Of a stretch of 27,410 nt of DNA, positions 17,679 through 23,657 are shown in pieces. Location: NCBI GenBank assembly GCA_937900285.1, contig CALCEM010000020.1, forward strand, positions 1-27,410. The letters are read 5' to 3'. The notes beneath the pieces are model-generated. The model did no database searches and was not told where the DNA came from. It saw only the letters and a program-made list of their open reading frames with translations. This DNA is from an uncultured Fretibacterium sp. (lineage in GTDB: Bacteria; Synergistota; Synergistia; Synergistales; Aminobacteriaceae). Both the position numbers and the translations under genes were made by a program. Position 1 is the first letter of the stretch. Each line of letters starts with the position of its first letter.

Positions 17679-17754
17679 GCGGATGTAGCTCAGGTGGTAG
17701 AGTAACAGCTTCCCAAGCTGATGGTCGCGGGTTCGAATCCCGTCATCCGCTCCA
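17679..17754 (+). tRNA. tRNA-Gly (anticodon CCC)
   Basis: A full cloverleaf: acceptor GCGGATG (17679-17685) pairs with CATCCGC (17744-17750), D arm GCTC/GAGT, anticodon loop TTCCCAA with CCC at 17712-17714, T arm GCGGG/CCCGT with loop TTCGAAT, discriminator T and encoded CCA (17752-17754). The anticodon reads GGG glycine codons. The top of the anticodon stem (ACAGC against GCTGA) has an A-A mismatch, and two stems use G-T closing pairs. A TATAAA at 17664-17669 could be its -10 box, but no clear -35 is seen. Confidence 0.95.
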
Positions 17755-17858
17755 AATTAAAAATTTTAAAGCACTTCGCAAAATTAATATATAATTCACT
17801 TGAACAGAATCCAGAATTTTTAAATTAAAATTAAAATTGAATTAGGAGAATAAATCCA

Positions 17859-19328
17859 ATGAGTGAAAAATTATTAATGCTTCCGATTATATTACCGGCT
17901 TTTTTTGCTTCAGTTATACCTGCGATAAAATTTAATTCTGTCAGAACTAGAAATATTTTTATTGAGTCCTGCATAATTTTAAATTCTTTTATAATTTTCA
18001 TGTTATTAATTTTCCCGCCTGAAAATACTTTAATGTTATTTAGATTTTCGGAGAAGGCTGCATTTGCTTTGAGGCTTGACGGACTTGGGATGATGTTCGC
18101 CGGATTAATTGCAGTTTTATGGCCGTTGACGACGTTATACGCTTTTGAATATATGAGCCATGAACATAACCAGACATCATTTTTTGGGTGGTTTATCGTA
18201 ACTTATGGAGTGGTAGCGGGTATAGCATTTTCATCGGATTTATTGACGCTGTATTTATTTTACGAAGTTATGACGCTTACGACTTTACCGCTTGTTATGC
18301 ACGAAATGGATGGTCGTGCGAGATATGCGGGACGAAAATATTTAATTTATTCAGTTGGCGGAGCTTCGTGCGCGTTTATAGCATTAACTTACGCAATGTC
18401 GCAGGGAGCAGGAGAAATTTTTATTTTGGGTGGAAGTCTGCATTTAATTTACAGAGAAAATTTAAATATGTTTTTGGCCGCGTGGTTTTTGGGATTTATA
18501 GGATTTGGTGTGAAGGCTGCTGTATTTCCTTTTCATGGTTGGCTGCCTTCTGCTTCAGTAGCTCCGACACCGGTAACGGCATTATTACACGCAGTAGCAG
18601 TCGTAAAAGCAGGAATTTTTGCAATAATTCGTTTAACATGGTATGTATTTGAGCCTGAAAGTTTAGCCGGAACTTGGGCGCAGGTTTTAGCGTTCGGAAT
18701 GGTCTGCATAACGATTATATACGGTTCATCGATGGCATTGGCGACGCAACATTTAAAACGAAGGTTCGCATATTCGACGATTAGCCAGCTGTCATATATT
18801 TTAATTGGAGTTTTAATTTTAACGCCTGAAGGATTATCAGCTGCGTTAATGCATTTGGGAGCACATGCGATCATGAAAATAAATTTATTTTTTTGTGCCG
18901 GGGCTATTTTGTGTCAAACGAAGCGTGAATATTTATTTGACATGCGCGGAATTTTTGTCGGGATGCCTAAAACTTCGATTGCTTTATTAATTTCTGGTTT
19001 AGCGTTATGCGGTCTTCCTCCTTCAGCTGGTTTTATGGGTAAATGGCAATTAGGTACGGCGGCGGCAGCTGTGAATATCGGACATGTTGGAGTAGCTGTT
19101 TTAATGATTTCTGCTGTATTAACGGTGTTATATATATTTTCGATTTTCAGTATATTTATAATGCCCGGTAAAAATTTCGATTTCAAAACGGCAAATGAAG
19201 GCGTAAAAGATCCCGGCTCAAAAATGTTAATACCGTTGGGAATTTTAGCGGCAGGATCATTTATATACGGATTATACGCAGATGTATTAATAAAATTTTT
19301 CTCGGACATATCGAACGGGATTTTATAA
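17859..19328 (+). CDS. Proton-conducting membrane subunit, ND5/NuoL-MrpD-like
   Basis: A member of the proton-translocating subunit family shared by complex I (NuoL/M/N), Mrp antiporters (MrpA/D) and membrane hydrogenases. The 489 residues contain about 14 hydrophobic segments. Conserved charged residues of the proton path appear: E136 in LFYEVMTLTTLPLV, K219 in FGVKAAVFPFHGWLP, H244 and K250 in ALLHAVAVVKAGIFA, and a later Lys in SAGFMGKWQL. The length and the absence of the long C-terminal lateral helix favour an MrpD/NuoN-like subunit over NuoL. None of the other subunits of such a complex lies beside it: upstream is a tRNA and downstream a terminator followed by argH on the other strand. 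Its partners must be encoded elsewhere, or it works alone. AGGAGA precedes the ATG by about 11 bases. Confidence 0.85.
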   Translation: MSEKLLMLPIILPAFFASVIPAIKFNSVRTRNIFIESCIILNSFIIFMLLIFPPENTLMLFRFSEKAAFALRLDGLGMMFAGLIAVLWPLTTLYAFEYMSHEHNQTSFFGWFIVTYGVVAGIAFSSDLLTLYLFYEVMTLTTLPLVMHEMDGRARYAGRKYLIYSVGGASCAFIALTYAMSQGAGEIFILGGSLHLIYRENLNMFLAAWFLGFIGFGVKAAVFPFHGWLPSASVAPTPVTALLHAVAVVKAGIFAIIRLTWYVFEPESLAGTWAQVLAFGMVCITIIYGSSMALATQHLKRRFAYSTISQLSYILIGVLILTPEGLSAALMHLGAHAIMKINLFFCAGAILCQTKREYLFDMRGIFVGMPKTSIALLISGLALCGLPPSAGFMGKWQLGTAAAAVNIGHVGVAVLMISAVLTVLYIFSIFSIFIMPGKNFDFKTANEGVKDPGSKMLIPLGILAAGSFIYGLYADVLIKFFSDISNGIL

Positions 19329-19360
19329 ATTAATTTTAATATTTATATTTAATTGTGAAG

Positions 19361-19409
19361 CCTCCAGAAATTTTTAAATTTTAATTTTTAATCTGGAGGA
19401 ATTTTTTTT
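19361..19409 (+). terminator. Terminator of the ND5/MrpD-like gene
   Basis: CCTCCAGA (19361-19368) and TCTGGAGG (19392-19399) form a perfect eight-pair stem around a 23-base A+T loop, followed by AATTTTTTTT. It separates this gene from the convergent argH. Confidence 0.85.
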
Positions 19410-19453
19410 ATTTTTTCTCCGCGAAATTTTGCAGCAACCGAAAAATATTTAAA

Positions 19454-20824
19454 TTAAATCAAGTTATTTAATCTTTCATGCCCCTCTGAAATTTGTAATT
19501 TAATTTGTTCCGGGCTTGTTGCTCCGTAAACATTTCTGCGTTTAATACTTTGTTCGGGCGTTAAAATTTTTAATAATTCCTCGTCAAATTCAGGTATAAA
19601 ATTTTTCCATTGAGTTATATTCAAGTCCTGGAATTTTAAATTATTTTCAACGCAAAACCCCACAAGCTTACCGACTTTTAAATGAGCTTCTCTGAACGGT
19701 ACATTTTTCATCACTAAATATTCAGCTATATCCGTAGCAAGCGCATAACCTTCAGTTAAATTTTTCAGTGCCAAATCTTGATTTACTTCGACAGCCGATA
19801 ACAACGGAATTAAAATTTTTATGATGCTCTCGACGGTGTCAATTGAACTCCATAAACCGCGCTTATCTTCCTGTAAATCTCGATCGTAAGTCATGGGCAG
19901 AGCTTTTAAATTTATAATTAAATCGATCATGTTACCGATAATTTGACCAGTTTTGCCGCGAGATAATTCTAAAACGTCAGGGTTTTTTTTCTGGGGCATC
20001 ATGCTTGAGCCTGTGCAAAATTCATCCGGCAGAATTATCCAGCCAAATTCCTGCGAGTTCCAGTTAATTAAATCGTTGCATAATCTCGAAACATGTAAAA
20101 TAAATTCGCACGCAAAAAAATGATAATCAAGCATATAATCGCGTTGCGCTACCGTGTCCAAACTGTTACGGGTTGGATTTTTAAAATTTAATAGCTCGCT
20201 CGTCATAAATCTATTAATAGGCAAAGTACTTCCGGCTAAAGCTCCAGCGCCGAGAGGACACTCGTTTAAAGTTTCGAGGGCAAAATTTAATTTTTTTACG
20301 TCACGTATAAACGCTTCGAACCATGACAGCCAATAATGTCCCATTGAGATCGGTTGAGCCTGCTGCATATGAGTATAACCGGGAATAATTATATTTATAT
20401 GTTTATCGGCGTTATTTAAAATTGTTTCCAGCAAATTAAAAAGCTCTTCGCGAATCTGTAATAATTTATCGCGTAAATATAATTTTGTAGTTGTAGCGAC
20501 TTGATCATTACGGCTTCTTGCTGTGTGTAATTTTGCGCCGAGTGGTTCGAGTTCTGTTAAACGCGCTTCGATATTCATGTGAACATCTTCGAGATTTTCG
20601 GACGGGATAAATTTTTCAGATTTAATTTCATCGAGGACTTTTAATAATCCAGCTTCGATTTTATTCGCTTCGTCCTGGTTTAAAATCCCTGTTGCGCCCA
20701 ACATTTTTACATGAGCGATGCTGCCTTTAATATCGTGTTCTGACATTCTGAAATCAATATCAAGGGACTGCGTGAAATCCTGTACAATTTTTGCCGTATC
20801 ATGTTTAAATCTTCCGTGCCACAT
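19454..20824 (-). CDS. argH: Argininosuccinate lyase
   Basis: Last step of arginine synthesis: cleaves argininosuccinate to arginine and fumarate; a cytosolic homotetramer of the fumarase/aspartase superfamily. The 456 residues match family length. Seen are the start MWHGRF, TARSRNDQVATTTKLYLRD (about 107-125), GYTHMQQAQPISMGHY (about 150-165) and the superfamily signature GSSMMPQKKNPDVLEL at about 270-285, whose Ser is the catalytic residue of the mobile loop. The ATG follows AGGAGG at about 14 bases, and that AGGAGG is part of a perfect ten-base inverted repeat. No argG or other arg genes are adjacent. Confidence 0.96.
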   Translation of the reverse strand: MWHGRFKHDTAKIVQDFTQSLDIDFRMSEHDIKGSIAHVKMLGATGILNQDEANKIEAGLLKVLDEIKSEKFIPSENLEDVHMNIEARLTELEPLGAKLHTARSRNDQVATTTKLYLRDKLLQIREELFNLLETILNNADKHINIIIPGYTHMQQAQPISMGHYWLSWFEAFIRDVKKLNFALETLNECPLGAGALAGSTLPINRFMTSELLNFKNPTRNSLDTVAQRDYMLDYHFFACEFILHVSRLCNDLINWNSQEFGWIILPDEFCTGSSMMPQKKNPDVLELSRGKTGQIIGNMIDLIINLKALPMTYDRDLQEDKRGLWSSIDTVESIIKILIPLLSAVEVNQDLALKNLTEGYALATDIAEYLVMKNVPFREAHLKVGKLVGFCVENNLKFQDLNITQWKNFIPEFDEELLKILTPEQSIKRRNVYGATSPEQIKLQISEGHERLNNLI

Positions 20825-20837
20825 TTAAAATAAAAAT

Positions 20838-20893
20838 ACCTCCTGAAAAATTTTTTTACTAGTATAATTTATAAAATTTAAAATTCAGGAGGT
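20838..20893. repeat. Perfect 10-base inverted repeat covering the argH ribosome site
   Basis: ACCTCCTGAA (20838-20847) and TTCAGGAGGT (20884-20893) are exact reverse complements separated by 36 A+T-rich bases. The left arm is the argH Shine-Dalgarno region on the minus strand. The right arm abuts the -35 box of the plus-strand promoter. TATACT and TATAAT-like boxes for either direction lie in the loop. Confidence 0.8.
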
Positions 20894-20922
20894 TGACAGA
20901 AAATGAGCAAAATTGTTATACT
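20893..20922 (+). promoter_or_regulatory. Strong sigma-70 promoter of the glycosyltransferase-tlyA pair
   Basis: Perfect TTGACA (20893-20898), an 18-base spacer and TATACT (20917-20922), followed at once by the GGCTCAC array. The leader to the ATG at 21019 is about 89 bases and contains TTCTTTCCGTTT (20971-20982). Box sequences, spacer length, repeat position and leader length match the promoter at 15152-15181. Confidence 0.8.
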
Positions 20923-20947
20923 GGCTCACGGCTCACGGCTCACGGCT
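20923..20947 (+). repeat. Heptamer tandem repeat GGCTCAC x3 at a predicted transcription start
   Basis: Three identical copies of GGCTCAC and a partial GGCT begin directly after the -10 box. The unit differs from the array at 15121-15151 (GGCTCGT) at only two of seven bases, yet each array is internally identical. Confidence 0.95.
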
Positions 20948-21018
20948 GATTTATGCTCAAAATTAAATAATTCTTTCCGTTTCAAATTTCAGCGCACAAA
21001 ATTCAGAGGTCTCGCGTC

Positions 21019-21927
21019 ATGAAAAAAAATTTAGTTATCGGCGCGATCACAAATTATGCGTGGGAAGATGTCGAACCGTTTTTTAATTCGTTTAAACAGG
21101 CAAATTTTGAAAATACAGATTGCGTTATGTTTGTGCATAACATGACATCAAGAACTTTAAATAAAATTAAAAATTACAACGTGAAAATTATTGAGATTCC
21201 AAAAAAATTTAGTAATTGTCGTGTTAATGCCTATCGCTGGCAACTTTATAGAGATTTTTTGGAGGATAAACGCGATTTTTATAATTTAATTTTTGCACTT
21301 GATGTACGAGACTCATTTTTTCAGAGAGATTTATTTAAACTTTGCGATAATAAACCATTTTTAGGAGTCGCATTAGAAGATGGTTTTTTAACTGAGCGCT
21401 GGAGTACGGGATGGCTTTTAAAAATATATGGTTCAGAAATCTATGAAACTATAAAAAATAACAGAATAATTTGCTCTGGAACTATATGCGCAACATATGA
21501 CGAATTTATTAAATTTTTAGATGCACTGAACAACGAAATAAAACCGTTTGAAAAAGAAAATTTTTGGGTATCCGATCAAAATTGCGAAAGCGGTATTATT
21601 TATCATAAAAAAATGTTTCATGACGTTCTAAAAACTAGCACCAATTATGACGGATATATTATGACGATCGGTTTTACTAATCCTGAAAATATAAAGCTCG
21701 ATGCTAACGGAAATATTTTTAACGAAGTCGGCGAGATCGCTGCGGTCGTTCATCAATATGATCGAAAAAAATTAATTGTCGCTATGGTGAAAGCTAAATA
21801 CTGCGCTGAAAAAAATTTTTATTCAAATTTAATTTACCGGTGCGAGAAAAAATTTAATGTTTTAAGACGCGATGGAATCTTAAAAATCATAATAAGAAAG
21901 TGCAAAAAATTATTTAAACGTATATAA
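21019..21927 (+). CDS. Putative glycosyltransferase (GT-A-like, family unassigned)
   Basis: The 302-residue protein starts with a beta-strand motif (KKNLVIGAITNYAW) and contains NLIFALDVRDSFFQRDLF (about 89-106). D95-V-R-D98 in this setting resembles the metal- and sugar-nucleotide-binding DxD region of GT-A glycosyltransferases of the 'DVRD-x-x-FQ-D' kind. Later WVSDQNCESGIIYHKK (about 192-207) fits the acceptor-side region with the usual 'ESGI' motif. The last 30 residues are strongly basic (RKCKKLFKRI), compatible with membrane attachment. Donor and acceptor are unknown. AGAGGT lies eight bases before the ATG. tlyA follows after eight bases. Function is inferred from motifs alone. Confidence 0.65.
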   Translation: MKKNLVIGAITNYAWEDVEPFFNSFKQANFENTDCVMFVHNMTSRTLNKIKNYNVKIIEIPKKFSNCRVNAYRWQLYRDFLEDKRDFYNLIFALDVRDSFFQRDLFKLCDNKPFLGVALEDGFLTERWSTGWLLKIYGSEIYETIKNNRIICSGTICATYDEFIKFLDALNNEIKPFEKENFWVSDQNCESGIIYHKKMFHDVLKTSTNYDGYIMTIGFTNPENIKLDANGNIFNEVGEIAAVVHQYDRKKLIVAMVKAKYCAEKNFYSNLIYRCEKKFNVLRRDGILKIIIRKCKKLFKRI

Positions 21928-21928
21928 T
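21923..21928 (+). promoter_or_regulatory. Possible -10 box for a leaderless tlyA transcript
   Basis: A perfect TATAAT overlaps the glycosyltransferase stop codon and ends seven bases before the tlyA ATG, so transcription from it would start at or next to the A of the start codon. tlyA has no Shine-Dalgarno sequence. No good -35 box is present. Confidence 0.35.
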
Positions 21929-21935
21929 TCACAGC

Positions 21936-22727
21936 ATGAATAATAAATCCCGATTAGATATTTTATTGACCGAACGAGCTTTAACAGAATCCCGAAATAA
22001 AGCACAAGCCCTCATCATGGCCGGGAAAGTTCGCGTTAATGGTGAAGTAATAACTAAATCCGGGACGCTGATTAATTCTGATGCAAATATCACGCTTGAT
22101 GATTCCGATAAATGGGCCAGTCGCGGAGCTAAAAAATTGTTGAAAGCCTTTGAAGTTTTTAATTTGGACGTAAAAAATAAAATTTGCGCTGATTTAGGAG
22201 CTTCAACAGGAGGGTTTACGGACGTTTTATTATTTCACGGAGCTAAAAAAATTTACGCTGTCGATGTCGGATACGGCCAATTAATTTGGAGGCTCGCAAA
22301 TGATCCGCGCGTTATCGTTATGGATCGGACTAACGCAAGATATTTAACAGTTGAAAATTTCGAGGTGTTGCCGGATTTTGTTACGTGTGATGCCTCGTTT
22401 ATTTCGTTAAAATTAATTTTGCCGGTTATAAATAATATCGCTCAAGATTCCGCAGTGATCCTAATAAAACCCCAGTTCGAAGCTGGACGCGATAAAAATA
22501 AAATTTCAAAAGGGGTCGTAAAAAATAAAATCGTTCATGAAGAAGGGTTAAATAATATTATTAATTTCATAAATTCCGAGACAAAATTTTTTATTTCCGG
22601 CTTAACCCATTCGCCAATAAAAGGGCCTGAAGGTAATATCGAGTTTTTATGCTGGCTTACTAGAACTGATAACGCTTTCAGACCCGATGTTTTAAAAATT
22701 GTTGATGACGCTCACTGCGAAATATAA
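21936..22727 (+). CDS. tlyA: TlyA-type rRNA (cytidine-2'-O)-methyltransferase
   Basis: Methylates 2'-O of cytidines in 16S and/or 23S rRNA; loss in mycobacteria gives capreomycin resistance. The 263 residues comprise an N-terminal S4 RNA-binding domain (about 5-60, RLDILLTERALTESRNKAQ) and an FtsJ-like methyltransferase domain. The SAM site is CADLGASTGGFTDVLL (84-99). The tetrad of this family can be placed at K67 (SRGAKKL), D152 (CDASFISL), K178 (ILIKPQFEAGR) and E236 (GNIEFL). The start MNNKSRLDILLTERAL agrees with the family N-terminus. Its 3' end overlaps the convergent WG-repeat gene by 16 bases. Confidence 0.93.
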   Translation: MNNKSRLDILLTERALTESRNKAQALIMAGKVRVNGEVITKSGTLINSDANITLDDSDKWASRGAKKLLKAFEVFNLDVKNKICADLGASTGGFTDVLLFHGAKKIYAVDVGYGQLIWRLANDPRVIVMDRTNARYLTVENFEVLPDFVTCDASFISLKLILPVINNIAQDSAVILIKPQFEAGRDKNKISKGVVKNKIVHEEGLNNIINFINSETKFFISGLTHSPIKGPEGNIEFLCWLTRTDNAFRPDVLKIVDDAHCEI

Positions 22728-23650
22728 CCCCATTTATTTTCCTGACGAACCGCCGCAAATCCCTCGCTGAACGATCTCACATCATCGTAAAACGGAGAAA
22801 ATTCCCATTCACCGCGAACATTTATATAACCGTATCGAGAATCCCCAGCGACCGGCGCTAAACCTTCAGAAAAATTCCCGGCGTAATTAAATCTTCTTCG
22901 TATTATCATTTTGCCGGATTTATTTATATATCCCCAACCGTGATAATTATTTCTGCCTCGAACTGGTGCTAAACCGTTCCCAAAGTCTCCAGCCTCATAA
23001 TATGCCGGAGCAATTATAATTTTATCCGATTGATTTATATAACCCCAGCGGCCATTAATTTTTATTCGCGCTAAACCCTCCCGAAAATCTCCAGCTTGAA
23101 TATATTTATACGGAATCTTTAAATTTCCCATGAAATCAATATAACCCCACAAGCCTTTATTATTCATGACAGCTGCTAAACCCTCCGAAAATGACCGCGC
23201 ATTCTGATACGTCGGAGCAATTATAAAATTTCCAAGCAAATCAATATAACCCCATTGCCCACCATATTGAACAGCTGCTACACCTTGAGAAAATTCCCGG
23301 CCTCCAGAAAAATATTTTACATCCGGGTTATCGTCATTTATAAAAGCCGGATCGCCATCGTAATTCACAAATCTATCACCCAAAAAAGCAAAACCGTCCG
23401 AAAAATTTCCAGGTTCCGGAATGCGATTATTAAACGGTATAACAGTTTGACCCAAATTATTTATATAACCCCAACGCCCATTTAATTTAACTGCTGCCAT
23501 TCCGTCGTGGAAATCCCTCGCGTCTTCGTATTGAAATTCAAAAATTACGCGCGGAGTCCGGGTTAAAACTGCATATGAAAATTTTACGGAACAGCCCACC
23601 ACCAAAATTAAAATTATTAACGCGAAAATTAAATTATTTATACGCTTCAT
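22712..23650 (-). CDS. WG-repeat lipoprotein
   Basis: A 312-residue predicted lipoprotein: a hydrophobic signal ending in the lipobox LVVGC (C20) and then tandem WG repeats (Pfam WG_beta_rep type) of about 30-45 residues. Copies end in WGYINNLGQ, WGYIDLLGN, WGYIDFMGN, WGYINQSDK, WGYINKSGK, YGYINVRGE and a final WGYISQ; most include an F-[SR]-[ED]-G-[LF]-A stretch. Such repeats form beta structures; their ligands are largely unknown. The ATG at 23650 is preferred over one 20 codons upstream, because it is preceded by AGGAG at 12 bases and gives a good signal. It begins seven bases after the bipA stop codon, so the two form an operon. Confidence 0.87.
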   Translation of the reverse strand: MKRINNLIFALIILILVVGCSVKFSYAVLTRTPRVIFEFQYEDARDFHDGMAAVKLNGRWGYINNLGQTVIPFNNRIPEPGNFSDGFAFLGDRFVNYDGDPAFINDDNPDVKYFSGGREFSQGVAAVQYGGQWGYIDLLGNFIIAPTYQNARSFSEGLAAVMNNKGLWGYIDFMGNLKIPYKYIQAGDFREGLARIKINGRWGYINQSDKIIIAPAYYEAGDFGNGLAPVRGRNNYHGWGYINKSGKMIIRRRFNYAGNFSEGLAPVAGDSRYGYINVRGEWEFSPFYDDVRSFSEGFAAVRQENKWGYISQ

Positions 23651-23657
23651 AATTATT

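Noticed and set aside
15121..20947. The two inverted heptamer arrays as ends of an invertible or mobile segment.
   Set aside because: The arrays differ at two of seven bases per unit, are short, and enclose ordinary housekeeping genes with no recombinase or transposase.
20923..21019. Phase variation by heptamer slippage that switches a protein frame on and off.
   Set aside because: The frame of the glycosyltransferase has stops (TGA at 20947, TAA after it) between the array and its ATG, so no change in copy number can extend that protein upstream. Effects on transcription or leader structure remain possible.
20903..21022. A 39-codon frame beginning MSKIVILAHGS, with AGGAGG ten bases upstream and an ATGA overlap with the glycosyltransferase start.
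   Set aside because: Its start codon lies between the -35 and -10 boxes of the promoter, so the main transcript would not contain it or its ribosome site; much of its sequence is translated heptamer repeat. It would count only if a longer transcript exists.
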